A DNA stretch of 64,000 nt from Veillonella intestinalis (GCF_943193155.1 NZ_CALPDB010000001.1:62001-126000), one strand, 5' to 3'; numbered from the stretch's first letter, positions 21,019-30,089 are shown. Notes: generated by a model not told the origin, from the letters alone. Numbers and translations: made by a program.

Positions 21019-21789
21019 ATGCACATTTTATTAACAAATGACGACGGCGTATGGGCTAAAGGTATATTGGATTTGGGGGCAGAATTAGCTAAGCATCACC
21101 GTGTAACGGTGATTGCACCTGAAGTAGAGCAGAGTGCTAAATCACATGCCATTACGATTCAAATGCCAGTTCGTTTACGTCGATTTTCCGAAGATGCTGA
21201 CAATCCTAGACGTTTCGCAGTTACTGGCACACCTACTGATTGTATGAAGTTTGCGCTTTCTCATTTCTTAAAAAATGATATGCCTGACTTAGTTGTGTCT
21301 GGCGTAAATAATGGTTTCAATTTAGGCTCTGATGCTTTGTATTCAGGCACTGTCAGTGCAGCCATGGAGGCTATGTTTTACAATGTACCAGCCTTAGCAG
21401 TATCTGTTGAACGCTATAGTCCAACGCGCAGTGCGGAAATTATGCCATTTATTAGAGAGTTTATTGAAGAAGTATATGAAAAACAGCAGTATAGAGGCCT
21501 TTTAAATATGAATTTTGCTAAAGAAGGACCAGTAGGTTGGGCTAATTGTGAAATTCTAGATCAGGGTTTGCAACAGTATTATGATATTATCGATCCGCGC
21601 GAAGACCGTAAGGGCCGAAAATATTATTGGATTGGCGGTAAATTAGGATTTGAACCAGAAGCCACGCCAACAGATGTAGCCTCAGTAAAAGAAGGTAAGG
21701 TTACTGTGGTGGCATTAACTTGGAAACAACAAGATGCAGCGGGAACTGTTCAAATGCGCAATATTCTTGGCGAGGTTAAAAATCAGTAA
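21019..21789 (+). CDS. surE: 5'/3'-nucleotidase SurE
   Basis: Survival protein SurE, a metal-dependent phosphatase acting on nucleoside monophosphates. 256 residues. The metal site is N-terminal LLTNDDG; further signatures are APEVEQSAKSHAIT, TGTPTDCMKFAL, SGVNNGFNLGSD and YSGTVSAAMEA. It has its own terminator-bounded start, with aaagga about 12 bases before the ATG. The sequence after the stop is an 8-bp tandem repeat. Confidence 0.95.
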   Translation: MHILLTNDDGVWAKGILDLGAELAKHHRVTVIAPEVEQSAKSHAITIQMPVRLRRFSEDADNPRRFAVTGTPTDCMKFALSHFLKNDMPDLVVSGVNNGFNLGSDALYSGTVSAAMEAMFYNVPALAVSVERYSPTRSAEIMPFIREFIEEVYEKQQYRGLLNMNFAKEGPVGWANCEILDQGLQQYYDIIDPREDRKGRKYYWIGGKLGFEPEATPTDVASVKEGKVTVVALTWKQQDAAGTVQMRNILGEVKNQ

Positions 21790-21793
21790 AGCT

Positions 21794-21905
21794 GTAAATC
21801 AGTAAAATAGTGAAACCGCAAAATAGTAAAACCGTAAAACTGCAAAATAGTAAAACCGAAAAGTCGAAGAATAGAAAAATCGCAAAATGGCCAAACAGTG
21901 AGTAA
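21794..21905 (+). repeat. Fourteen degenerate 8-bp tandem repeats
   Basis: The 112 bases between surE and the next gene resolve into exactly fourteen 8-base units beginning with G; the commonest forms are GTAAAACC, GCAAAATA and GTAAAATA. The array ends just before the ribosome site of the next gene. Confidence 0.8.
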
Positions 21906-21919
21906 AGAAGGTTAGTTTT

Positions 21920-22585
21920 ATGTATTATAATGAAGTATTTAACACGTATATTTTTAATACAGCGAAAGCCTTAGCCTATGGATTTAAAAAAGTAGGTCAG
22001 GTCTATGTTCTCCGCAGGCATTTGAGTCAAGATTCATTGGTGGCTGATTTTGAAATTGCTAAAGATAGTTTGAAAGTTACCATTTATGAGATGCCAGAAC
22101 AGGTAGAATACGAATTATTTAATGTATTAAGTAGTGAAGGGGCTTTTATTGGCCAAGTGAGAGACGAAGTTAAGACCTTACTTACTGATGTTGTAGCGAA
22201 TAGTTTTGATTCTTTTAATGTACGCAAAGAACTTCTTGCTTATGTGTATGAACAGTATGGGACAATTCCTGAAGAGCCGTGGGATAAATTTGCGTCTTAT
22301 TGTACCTTAAAAACTAAGTATTCAAAAAAGTGGTATGGTTTGTTTATGAATATTCCATATGCGTATTTAATGAAGGATAAAACAGGCTATATTGATGTAC
22401 TTAATGTAAAGGTAAAGCCTGAAACCATTGAAACCTTGGTGGATAATCATCATATATTTCCGGCCTATCACATGAATAAGAAACACTGGATTACCATTGT
22501 TCTTGACCAAGCTACTGATATGGAGTTTGTTAAAGGCTTATTAAATGATAGCTATACTTTAGTAGAAAAAATAAAAGCCCTGTGA
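21920..22585 (+). CDS. MmcQ/YjbR family protein
   Basis: 221 residues. The C-terminal half (about 115-218) matches the MmcQ/YjbR (DUF419) fold, with KWYGLFMNIPYAYL, LNVKVKPE and the hallmark FPAYHMNKKHWITIVLD. The N-terminal 110 residues are an extra domain with no motif I recognise. The family is called DNA-binding by structure, but no target is known. The stop lies inside the shared terminator, and the gene follows the 8-bp repeats. Confidence 0.7.
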   Translation: MYYNEVFNTYIFNTAKALAYGFKKVGQVYVLRRHLSQDSLVADFEIAKDSLKVTIYEMPEQVEYELFNVLSSEGAFIGQVRDEVKTLLTDVVANSFDSFNVRKELLAYVYEQYGTIPEEPWDKFASYCTLKTKYSKKWYGLFMNIPYAYLMKDKTGYIDVLNVKVKPETIETLVDNHHIFPAYHMNKKHWITIVLDQATDMEFVKGLLNDSYTLVEKIKAL

Positions 22586-22603
22586 GTGATTCACAGGGCT
22601 TTT
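22573..22603. terminator. Bidirectional terminator
   Basis: 13-bp perfect arms (22573-22585 and 22591-22603), A and T flanks, between the convergent YjbR-like and MATE genes. Confidence 0.92.
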
Positions 22604-22613
22604 GTGTATAGGG

Positions 22614-23963
22614 CTAATTACCATATCTTTTATATTGAATAAACCAGACACGACATGTATAAGCTACGGCTGAGCAGGCGACACCGCCGAGAAGGCCCAT
22701 CCAAATTCCATAAGGGCCATAATCCATAACAAAGGTGAAAAAGGCGGCAATTGGTAGGCTAAGTCCCCAATAGCAGGTAAGGGCAATTAAAGAAATGATG
22801 CGCACATCTTTATAGCCTCGTAATACGCCTTGAAGGGGCGTGCCAAATGCATCAATTACAGTAAAAAATACGGCATAGGACAAGAAACTACTAATTAATC
22901 GAATCATGTGTGGATCATTGGTATAAAAGCCGGCAATTTCTAGTAAATGTGTAAAACTATACATACAGATGAGGCCTGCAATAACAAGGGCTATTCCGCG
23001 AGCAATATAGGCATACTGTTTCGCATCTCGGTAGCGTGTGGCACCAACTTCATACCCCACTGCAATGGTAGAAGCAATACTTAGACTTAGAGGGAAACAA
23101 TAGAATAGATTGGTAAAGCTAATAGCAGCTTGGTGAGCGGCTATGATTTCAGTTCCATAATATGCCATAATTAAACCTACCACACTGAATAAACTCATTT
23201 CGCAGAAAATTGCAATACCGATTGGAATTCCTAATTTTAGCTGTTCCATAACATAAGGTAATTGAAACGTAGGCCACCAGCGGAAAATTCCATAGGCTTT
23301 GAAGGTTTTATTATATAGGAGAATAAAGAAGTAGGCAAAGAAGTTATACCAAGAGCAAATGGCTGTAGCAATGCCTGCGCCTATACCGCCCAGTGCGGGG
23401 AGCCCAAAATGGCCGAGAATTAAGCCGTAATTTAATAGTACATTTAATAAAAAACTAGACATCATAATATACATGGAATAATGGGTATAGCCATGACAGT
23501 CTACTGTATTACGTAGCACACTACTACACATAAGGGGCACCATACCGAAGGCTACAGCGAGCATATATTGATTGGTAATGGCACGCGTAGCTGGTTCTAA
23601 ATTAATTAGAGTCAAGATTGGCTGCAGTGCAATAGCGCCTAATAGAATAAGGAGAAGTCCGAGGGCTACCGCTAAATACAGACCGTGGCTAATAATGGTA
23701 GGAATTGTTTCTTTTTTATTAGCTCCTAAGAGCTGGGCAATAATAGGTGATATGCCCAATAAAATGCCCATAACACCAAAAAAAGAAGCAATCCAAATAT
23801 TATATCCTACTGAAATGCCCGCTAAATCTACTGTACTGTATTGACCCGTTAATAAGATGGATACAAAGGAGCCTGCAATTAGCGAAAATTGAGTGAGAAT
23901 AATTGGTAAGGCTAAACGTATAAATAGTTGAATTTTTTCGAAAATTTTAAAGGTTGGGTGCAT
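22614..23963 (-). CDS. MATE family efflux transporter
   Basis: A 449-residue multidrug and toxin extrusion protein with about twelve membrane segments in two homologous halves. Family features: LPIILTQ in the first helix, GISVGYNIW, ISPIIAQLLGA in the first cytoplasmic loop and NTVDCHGYTHYSM. Such proteins export cationic drugs or metabolites using a Na+ or H+ gradient; the substrate is unknown. GGAGG lies before the ATG on the minus strand. It is transcribed alone. Confidence 0.88.
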   Translation of the reverse strand: MHPTFKIFEKIQLFIRLALPIILTQFSLIAGSFVSILLTGQYSTVDLAGISVGYNIWIASFFGVMGILLGISPIIAQLLGANKKETIPTIISHGLYLAVALGLLLILLGAIALQPILTLINLEPATRAITNQYMLAVAFGMVPLMCSSVLRNTVDCHGYTHYSMYIMMSSFLLNVLLNYGLILGHFGLPALGGIGAGIATAICSWYNFFAYFFILLYNKTFKAYGIFRWWPTFQLPYVMEQLKLGIPIGIAIFCEMSLFSVVGLIMAYYGTEIIAAHQAAISFTNLFYCFPLSLSIASTIAVGYEVGATRYRDAKQYAYIARGIALVIAGLICMYSFTHLLEIAGFYTNDPHMIRLISSFLSYAVFFTVIDAFGTPLQGVLRGYKDVRIISLIALTCYWGLSLPIAAFFTFVMDYGPYGIWMGLLGGVACSAVAYTCRVWFIQYKRYGN

Positions 23964-24144
23964 AGCGCCTCCTTCGTGGATTATTGCAATAAAAAAATCT
24001 CCAATGAGTATGGAGAACAGTATTATAGGAAAAATTTACATAATTAATGATTATAGTTTTATTGTAACATAGCCCTTTAGGAATGAAAAGTAGAACCTAA
24101 TTAGTAGAAATTTATAAAATTTATGATTGACTAAGGCTAAACTA

Positions 24145-24173
24145 TCGACAAGCGTAGTTTTTTTCGATATAAT
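24145..24173 (+). promoter_or_regulatory. Promoter of the first TerC gene
   Basis: TCGACA (24145-24150), 17-base spacer, perfect TATAAT (24168-24173). Confidence 0.65.
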
Positions 24174-24216
24174 AATTTTGCTAGATTGATAAAATGCGAT
24201 AAAGTTATATTGAAAG

Positions 24217-24909
24217 ATGGGGGTATTGAATTTGGAACTGTTTACAGCTGCAGGTTTAATGGCTATTGCTAAAATTATTGTTATTGATATCTTGTTGGCC
24301 GGCGATAATGCAATCGTTATCGGTATGGCTGCTAAGAATTTACAAGATAAACATCGTAAACAAGCGATTTTCTGGGGGACCTTTGGGGCCATTGCGTTGC
24401 GATTAATTATGGCATTCTTATTTATTGAAGCCATTAATAATATTCCTGGATTACGATTAGTTGGTGGTATTTTATTATTGTGGATTGGTTATAAGCTTAT
24501 GGCGGCTTCTGAATCGTCACACAATATTGAAGCGAAAAGTAATTTGCGTGATGCTATTATTACTATCGTTATTGCTGATGGTATCATGGGGATTGACAAT
24601 GTAATTGGCGTAGTTGGTGCTGCAGAAGGCCATATGGGCTTAGTATTAGCCGGGATTTTAATTACTGTACCAATTATTATATGGGGTAGTACTTTATTTG
24701 TGAAATTAATTGATAAATACCCTGTTATTTTGTTCTTCGGTGGTGGTATCTTAGGTTGGATTGGCGGTGAAATGATTCACGCTGATAAATATGTTTTCGA
24801 TTATATTGATCCAATTACTGTACCATTTAAAATCGGCTGTGTAGTATTAGTAGTAGGTGCCGCATTATTGCAGCGTAAATTAACAGCTAATAAAGCGAAT
24901 AATCAATAA
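24217..24909 (+). CDS. TerC family membrane protein (YjbE-like)
   Basis: 230 residues, about seven membrane helices. The TerC signature is doubled: DILLAGDNAIVIG near residue 27 and IADGIMGIDNVIGVVG near 118, with Asp-Asn pairs thought to bind metal. Bacterial homologues export manganese or help load it onto secreted proteins. The true start may be the TTG at 24232, which aligns with the start of the paralogue at 42169 and lies about eight bases after GGGGGT; the ATG at 24217 has no ribosome site. No yybP-ykoY riboswitch is visible upstream. Confidence 0.85.
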   Translation: MGVLNLELFTAAGLMAIAKIIVIDILLAGDNAIVIGMAAKNLQDKHRKQAIFWGTFGAIALRLIMAFLFIEAINNIPGLRLVGGILLLWIGYKLMAASESSHNIEAKSNLRDAIITIVIADGIMGIDNVIGVVGAAEGHMGLVLAGILITVPIIIWGSTLFVKLIDKYPVILFFGGGILGWIGGEMIHADKYVFDYIDPITVPFKIGCVVLVVGAALLQRKLTANKANNQ

Positions 24910-24921
24910 AATGATAAAAAT

Positions 24922-24950
24922 AAAGAGGCTCATGTAATGAGTCTCTTTTT
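24922..24950 (+). terminator. Intrinsic terminator of the TerC gene
   Basis: 12-bp stem with one G-U pair (24922-24933 with 24937-24948), three-base loop, T run. Confidence 0.85.
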
Positions 24951-25010
24951 GTATGTTTTATATGTGTAAATTATTTGAAATAAAATTTTCTCTAATAGAA
25001 AAATAGCATA

Positions 25011-25039
25011 TTGAAATTTATCGAAATAAGGGGTATAAT
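25011..25039 (+). promoter_or_regulatory. Promoter of nitroreductase gene
   Basis: TTGAAA (25011-25016), 17-base spacer, perfect TATAAT (25034-25039). The leader is about 125 bases. Confidence 0.7.
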
Positions 25040-25170
25040 AAACTTGTAAATATGAATAAGACAAGTTGGCTAAGTAGTCAATTGTAGATACAAGTAGTTT
25101 ATTGATAGAGCAGAGATTAAGTAACGTTGAAATATTGTTACATTGATTGCTTTTATTTAGGAGGTTCCCG

Positions 25171-25743
25171 ATGAAAACATTAGAAGTAGCTGAAAAACGT
25201 CGTACGTATTACAACATTAATAAAGAATTACCAGTTAATGTTGATGAGGTAGTAGCTTTTGTAGAAAAGGCGACTGAGTTAACACCTGATTCTTTTAATA
25301 TGAAAAGTTCCCGTGTAGTTGTAGCACTTGGAGCACAGCATGATGCGTTGTGGGACACGATTTATGATGTATTTGAAGGTAAAGTAGCCCGTGAAAAAAT
25401 TGATAGTTTCAAAGCTGGCTATGGCACTATTTTATATTTCGTGGATCAGCCAACTGTAGAAAACTTGCAAGGACAATTTCCAATGTATGCTGAACGTTTC
25501 CCTCATTGGGCAGCGCAGTCCGCTGGTATGCTTCAGATTACAATTTGGGAAGGTTTACGTGAATTAGGCGTAGGCGCTTCGTTGCAACATTATAATCCAG
25601 TAATTAATGAAGCCGTACAAAAGTTGTTTGATTTACCGAGTACTTGGGTATTAGATGCACAAATGCCATTTGGTGGTATTGTGTCAGAACCTGATGCTAA
25701 GGATAAAGAAGATATTAGTCAACGCGTTGTGATTAAAAAATAA
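25171..25743 (+). CDS. Nitroreductase family protein (Frm2/Hbn1-like)
   Basis: An FMN-dependent nitroreductase-fold protein of 190 residues. The N-terminal EKRRTYYNINKELP, the long helix with PHWAAQSAGMLQITIWEGL and the C-terminal PFGGI place it in the Frm2/Hbn1-like subgroup rather than the NfsB group. The ATG at 25171 follows AGGAGG; an upstream ATG at 25147 has none. The role is likely reduction of nitro or quinone compounds; the physiological substrate is unknown. It has its own promoter and terminator. Confidence 0.85.
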   Translation: MKTLEVAEKRRTYYNINKELPVNVDEVVAFVEKATELTPDSFNMKSSRVVVALGAQHDALWDTIYDVFEGKVAREKIDSFKAGYGTILYFVDQPTVENLQGQFPMYAERFPHWAAQSAGMLQITIWEGLRELGVGASLQHYNPVINEAVQKLFDLPSTWVLDAQMPFGGIVSEPDAKDKEDISQRVVIKK

Positions 25744-25805
25744 TAGTTTTGAAACATCATAGTATGAATTGAGTTATGGTTATTATATTATGAGACGTTA
25801 CACCA

Positions 25806-25835
25806 AATAAAAGGGCCCTTAAGGGCCCTTTTATT
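25806..25835. terminator. Perfect palindromic terminator
   Basis: A 30-base perfect palindrome with GGGCCC arms and A/T-rich flanks ends the nitroreductase unit and overlaps the end of an AraC remnant on the other strand, so it could serve both directions. Confidence 0.9.
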
Positions 25836-25929
25836 TTTTATTATATTGTGTTCTATATTTTAGTGGAGATAATTCGTACTGTTTTCTAAATAATTCTATA
25901 AAATGACTTAGTTGAGTAATGGATGATAT
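25831..25929 (-). pseudogene. Remnant of an AraC family regulator (C-terminus)
   Basis: On the minus strand the sequence ending at the TAA at 25833-25831 reads ISSITQLSHFIELFRKQY then ELSPLKYRTQYNKK. That is the second helix-turn-helix of an AraC/XylS regulator (compare the usual F..LFKK.YG.SP..YR). In-frame it is closed upstream by a stop at 25932-25930; further back the same frame gives RLQQSILNL, also AraC-like, so the gene seems to have lost an internal segment and its whole N-terminal part. The rest of the 25744-26079 gap shows only the shared terminator. Confidence 0.6.
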
Positions 25930-26079
25930 CTAAAGGTTTAAAATAGATTGTTGTAGCCTAAATATGCTTTTTAAGCATAGAATTAATAAAGAAAAGAGCA
26001 TTAGCTATTCATTGCTTATAAAACTACAATAGAGATAAAGATATATTGGTGTGTATTGTAGTAGATTGGAGTGAATAGA

Positions 26080-26757
26080 ATGAAGTATAAAAAAATTTTA
26101 GTCAGTGTTATTATAATGTTAGCGGGTATCTTATTGGTTTCGTATAATTATTTTTATAATCAAGCCCGTGAGTCCAGTGATTTTAAAATAATCAGTACAA
26201 ATGTAGACTCTTTAAAATCATTACCAAAGCCGGTGGATGGTAAACGAGCTTTAGTTGTGTTCTTTTCGTTAACTAAAGGTGTATATGAAGGTGAAACACT
26301 CCCAATAGGAAATACTCATCGGGTGGCTAATTACATTCAAGAGAATTTAAGTAGTGATATTTTTGAGATTGTGCCAGCTACTGAATATACGTCAAATTAT
26401 AATGAATTATTGGAGGTAGCTAAGACAGAGTTACGGAATAATAGTCGTCCTGCACTAAAGGGTACTATTCCTGATATGAGTCAATATGATGTTGTATTTG
26501 TAGGCGGTCCTATATGGTGGGGTGAATATCCTATGGTTGTGCGCACATTTATGGATCAAGTGGATTTAAATGGTAAAGTAGTAGTGCCATTTACGACGCA
26601 TGAGGGGTCTGGATTAGGAAATACTGAAGCACAGCTAAAAGCACAATATCCTAATGCAAACGTATTACCGGGTATAGCTATAAAAGGACGAGATTCTGCT
26701 TCTAATGAAGCTAAAGCTGCGGTTAAAGAATGGCTTCAAAAAATTGGTATGCTATAA
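26080..26757 (+). CDS. Membrane-anchored flavodoxin
   Basis: 225 residues: a membrane anchor or signal segment (about 5-25), then a flavodoxin fold. The FMN phosphate loop is FFSLTKGVYEGETLPIGNTHRVA, and the second flavin loop is VGGPIWWGEYPMVVRTF near residue 140. This is the Flavodoxin_4 type often found with LysR regulators and cyclophilin-like proteins. The ATG at 26080 is preferred over GTG 26071, which lies in the ribosome site. The electron partner is unknown. The broken LysR gene follows after 49 bases. Confidence 0.85.
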   Translation: MKYKKILVSVIIMLAGILLVSYNYFYNQARESSDFKIISTNVDSLKSLPKPVDGKRALVVFFSLTKGVYEGETLPIGNTHRVANYIQENLSSDIFEIVPATEYTSNYNELLEVAKTELRNNSRPALKGTIPDMSQYDVVFVGGPIWWGEYPMVVRTFMDQVDLNGKVVVPFTTHEGSGLGNTEAQLKAQYPNANVLPGIAIKGRDSASNEAKAAVKEWLQKIGML

Positions 26758-26806
26758 TTAAAGATAAGTATTTATAGCGTTTATATGGATAATAAGAGGT
26801 GAGGCT

Positions 26807-27693
26807 ATGGAATTACGTGTATTAAACTATTTTTTAGTAGTTGCTCGTGAAGAGAATATTACAAAGGCAGCCCAATTATTACATATAACGCAACCTACCT
26901 TATCAAGACAGTTACAACAGTTAGAAGATGAGTTAGGCGTTACTTTATTTCGCCGAGTAAAGCATAGTATCTAATTAACTACGGAAGGGCATTTGTTGCG
27001 ACATAGAGCACAAGAAATGGTGGATTTAGCTCATAAAACTAAAGCTGAATTATTTAATGCAGAGAGTAACTTAGGTGGAGAAATTGCTATAGGTTGTGGT
27101 GAATCACAAAATATGTCATTTATCTCGCAATGTATCAAGACTTTTAGAGAAAAGCATCCACTAGTGACGTTTCAAATTTATAGCGCGCATGCAGAAGATA
27201 TAAAAGAGCGCTTACAGCGAGGCGTCTTAGACCTTGGTTTATTGATGGAGCCGGTTGATGTAGCATCTTATGAATATTTTCGACTTAATAAAAAATCTCA
27301 ATGGGGCATGTTAGTTCATGAAACAGATTCATTAGCGAGTAAGGACTATATAACGCATCAAGATATAGAGCAGGCCTCTTTATTATTGCCAAGTCGTGAA
27401 GCGGTTTCTAAAGAATTAAAGGCTTGGATTGGAGATAGTTATGATAGCATACATATAGTAGGACATTATAATTTGTTGTTTAATGCGATGAATATGGTAG
27501 CTCATAAAGTTGCCTATGCTTTATGTTTAGAACTCGCAGTTACCTATAAAGGTGTGAAGTTTATTCCTTTATCTCCCACATTAGAAACGGGGGCTGTATT
27601 AGTTTGGAAAAAGAATCCCGTTTTTCACCAGCTGCACAAGCCTTTATTAGTCTTGTGAAAGAAAAGTATATACATATTACTAAAAATGCTTAA
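26807..27693 (+). pseudogene. LysR family regulator, disrupted by stop and frameshift
   Basis: From the ATG at 26807 the frame encodes a normal LysR N-terminus (MELRVLNYFLVVAREENIT, then AAQLLHITQPTLSRQLQQLE). It hits a TAA at 26972-26974 (codon 56) in the middle of the conserved SI-x-LTTEG. The same frame resumes with the effector domain. Near the end the frame fails again: after KNPVF it gives HQLHKPLLVL and stops at 27658, whereas one extra T in the T run at about 27619-27623 restores SPAAQAFISLVKEKY to the TAA at 27691-27693. Two independent lesions argue for real decay rather than one sequencing error. Confidence 0.88.
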
Positions 27694-27737
27694 AGAGCAT
27701 TTTAACATAAAGATAATAAGCATTAGACGAATAGTTA

Positions 27738-27778
27738 AAGACCTATTACAGTAAAAGATGTAATAGGTCTTATTTTTT
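27738..27778 (+). terminator. Intrinsic terminator
   Basis: Arms 27738-27750 and 27759-27771 (AGACCTATTACA type) with an eight-base loop and T-rich tail. Confidence 0.85.
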
Positions 27779-27843
27779 ATAAGAAATTTTATAGCTGACC
27801 TAAGGTAATTAGGTTAATTATATACATAAAAAGAAGGTGTAAT

Positions 27844-28437
27844 ATGGCTAAAAAGAATGTAGTAAAAAGTATATTTGAACAAGAATTAGCAGGTCAGGTT
27901 ATTTCAACTCATGAGGAAGAATACGCAGCTATTCATAAGATTATTAGGCAGGCGCAAGTGTTAACAGCGAAACTAAATACGGGTCATCATGAACTTGATG
28001 AAATTCGTAAGATATTTGCTGAACTAACTAATTCTACGATTGATGAAACTTTTAGAATGAATCCTCCCTTTTATACTGATTTTGGTCAAAATATACATAT
28101 AGGTAAATCGGTATTTATTAATTTTAACTGTGTTTTTATGGATCGTGGCGGAATTTTCTTAGATGATTACACTTTAATAGGTCCAGGCGTACATTTATTA
28201 ACTACAAATCATGTGGAAAATCCATTTTGTAGAGAAAGTACCCAATCTAAGCCGATTCATGTAGGAAAACGAGTTTGGGTTGGCGGTAATGTAACCGTAT
28301 TACCAGGCATTACAATTGGTGACAATTCCATTGTGGGTGCTGGTTCTGTAGTAACAAAAGATATACCTGCGAATGTAATTGTAGCAGGAAATCCAGCACG
28401 TATTATTAGGTCTATAACAAATGAAACATCGATATGA
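27844..28437 (+). CDS. Sugar O-acetyltransferase (NodL/LacA/Maa family)
   Basis: 197 residues of the hexapeptide-repeat maltose/galactoside acetyltransferase family. An N-terminal helical segment precedes left-handed beta-helix turns, with FYTDFGQNIHIGKSVFIN, the catalytic His in TTNHVEN, and VWVGGNVTVLPGITIGD near the end. It transfers acetyl from acetyl-CoA to a sugar hydroxyl. The acceptor is not predictable. It opens a short codirectional run with a lipoprotein, YciI and oxidoreductase genes; each has its own ribosome site. Confidence 0.87.
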   Translation: MAKKNVVKSIFEQELAGQVISTHEEEYAAIHKIIRQAQVLTAKLNTGHHELDEIRKIFAELTNSTIDETFRMNPPFYTDFGQNIHIGKSVFINFNCVFMDRGGIFLDDYTLIGPGVHLLTTNHVENPFCRESTQSKPIHVGKRVWVGGNVTVLPGITIGDNSIVGAGSVVTKDIPANVIVAGNPARIIRSITNETSI

Positions 28438-28467
28438 ATAGAGGATAAAAAAATAAAGGAGTTTATT

Positions 28468-29073
28468 ATGGACTGGTTTAATGTATTTCAAATGTATATA
28501 AGAACCTGCAATAAATCTGTATTTTTGAGTATTTTATTGCTTCTTTTTTCAATGAATGTTATGGCTTGTGGCAATCTACAAAATGAAGAACGTAGTGAGC
28601 AGGAATTAATTGCTAGCGAAGAGGGACGATTGATAGAAGATGCTCACAATAAAAATAGTGCGTCACGTGAAGGTGTAAGTCAGTTTGATGATAAAGTTAT
28701 CAATAGTGAATCTTTTAGCAGTAAAAAATATATACGTGTGACAGATAATAATCATACAGTGGTAGAATTTATTTTGAATGATAGTGAAGCGGCAAAGGCG
28801 TTATATAATCAATTACCATTGCAGCTTGAAGTTAAAGATTATAGTGATAATGAAAAAATTTTTTATCCACCTCATGCATTGCCAGTTACTAATACGCCTC
28901 ATGCTGCTGTTCAAGTAGGGACTTTAGCATATTTTGAGCCTTGGGGGAATGTGGTTATGTTTTTTGGTACGTATCGGCCACATCCAGGATTATATGAGTT
29001 AGGTCATATTATTTCGCCAGTGGAAACAATTAGCCAATTAAAAGGTACTATTGTTATTGATAAAGTAAATTGA
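28468..29073 (+). CDS. Cyclophilin-like fold lipoprotein
   Basis: 201 residues. A hydrophobic signal (about 18-33) ends in VMACGN, a plausible lipobox with the lipidated Cys at 34. A charged linker follows, then a cyclophilin-like domain (about 85-201): AKALYNQLPLQLEVKDYSDNEK, YFEPWGNVVMFFG, GLYELGHIISPVE. These small cyclophilin-like proteins often sit beside flavodoxins, as here about 1.7 kb away. No isomerase activity is established for the family. It starts 30 bases after the acetyltransferase. Confidence 0.7.
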   Translation: MDWFNVFQMYIRTCNKSVFLSILLLLFSMNVMACGNLQNEERSEQELIASEEGRLIEDAHNKNSASREGVSQFDDKVINSESFSSKKYIRVTDNNHTVVEFILNDSEAAKALYNQLPLQLEVKDYSDNEKIFYPPHALPVTNTPHAAVQVGTLAYFEPWGNVVMFFGTYRPHPGLYELGHIISPVETISQLKGTIVIDKVN

Positions 29074-29102
29074 GAACTAGTTTATTATAAGGAGTGATTT
29101 TT

Positions 29103-29402
29103 ATGTTTTTAATTGATATAGTAATTAAAACGGAGTCTATGCCAAAGGAACAGGCTGATACATTATTGGACGGGCATCGATCTTGGTTTAAAGAACAATT
29201 TGAGGCTGGTCATTTTTTAGTAGTCGGCCCATATCGAGATCAAGAAGCGGCTGGTATTGTTATGGCACAAGCAGAATCTCGTGATGCTATAGATGCTTTG
29301 ATTGCTAAGGATAGTTATTATCCAGATAAGGCTATTTATACAGTCCGTAAGTTTCAGGCTAATTTGATTGCTGATCAGATAACGTCTTATCGTGGTCAAT
29401 GA
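29103..29402 (+). CDS. YciI family protein
   Basis: A 99-residue ferredoxin-like-fold protein. The YciI hallmark His is in LLDGHRSWF and the central GHFLVVGPYRDQEAAGIV is conserved. The family contains dehalogenase-like and unknown enzymes. The ATG at 29103 follows AAGGAG by eight bases; the GTG at 29094 overlaps that site. It lies 29 bases after the lipoprotein gene. Confidence 0.8.
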   Translation: MFLIDIVIKTESMPKEQADTLLDGHRSWFKEQFEAGHFLVVGPYRDQEAAGIVMAQAESRDAIDALIAKDSYYPDKAIYTVRKFQANLIADQITSYRGQ

Positions 29403-29466
29403 GTATATAAAATAAAAAATTTAGAAAATAATGTGGTAAAATATAGATAATATAAAGGAGCTAATT

Positions 29467-29979
29467 ATGAAAACAACAGTATTTGTATTCCATCCTCATA
29501 TGAATGATTCCGTAGTTAATAAAGCCTTGGCTAAGGCAGCTGAAGGGACTCAGGTAGAAGTTCGCTATATGTATGATGTGTATCCTGATGGGAAAATTGA
29601 CGTAAAAGCGGAACAAAAAATCTTAGAAGCTACGGATCGCATAGTATTACAATTTCCATTGTATTGGTATTCTTGTCCACCTTTGTTGAAACAGTGGGAA
29701 GATGAAGTGTTTGAACATGGTTGGGCCTATGGTTCGAATGGTACGGCCTTACATGGTAAAGAATTGATGTTAGCCATTTCTACAGGCGCTCAAGCTAGTG
29801 ATTACAGTAAAGGGAGTCGTTTTAATGTAACGATTGATGAATTAGTGTTACCATTTAAAGCTACGAGTCAATTAATTGGTACCACTTGGGTTGCACCATT
29901 TGTAACCTATGGTACGTTAGGTATTGAAGAAGCTACATTGGCAACACAAGCAGAAGCCTATGTAGCGACTTTAAAATAA
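29467..29979 (+). CDS. NAD(P)H-dependent flavoprotein oxidoreductase (NQO/KefF family)
   Basis: 170 residues with the flavodoxin-like fold of quinone reductases. Motifs: FVFHPHMNDSVVNKA at the start, QFPLYWYSCPPLLKQWEDEV for flavin binding, and STGAQASDYSKGS. Homologues (YwrO, KefF, MdaB) reduce quinones with two electrons and protect from electrophiles. AAAGGAG sits before the ATG. An A/T-rich gap separates it from the secreted ABM protein. Confidence 0.85.
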   Translation: MKTTVFVFHPHMNDSVVNKALAKAAEGTQVEVRYMYDVYPDGKIDVKAEQKILEATDRIVLQFPLYWYSCPPLLKQWEDEVFEHGWAYGSNGTALHGKELMLAISTGAQASDYSKGSRFNVTIDELVLPFKATSQLIGTTWVAPFVTYGTLGIEEATLATQAEAYVATLK

Positions 29980-30089
29980 GCTTTGGCGTATGGGACTAAC
30001 ATAAAGATTGTAGTATTGATATAAAATAAAGGTTGTAGTATTGTCATAAAATAAGATTGGTAGTGTAGGGATATAGTAAGGAGATTCTT

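Noticed and set aside
24000-24216. Manganese (yybP-ykoY) riboswitch before the TerC gene
   Set aside because: The conserved loop sequences of that aptamer are absent; only a promoter and a short AAACTA/TAGTTT hairpin are there.
24051-24434. 127-residue minus-strand frame over the TerC gene
   Set aside because: Shadow of the TerC coding sequence on the other strand.
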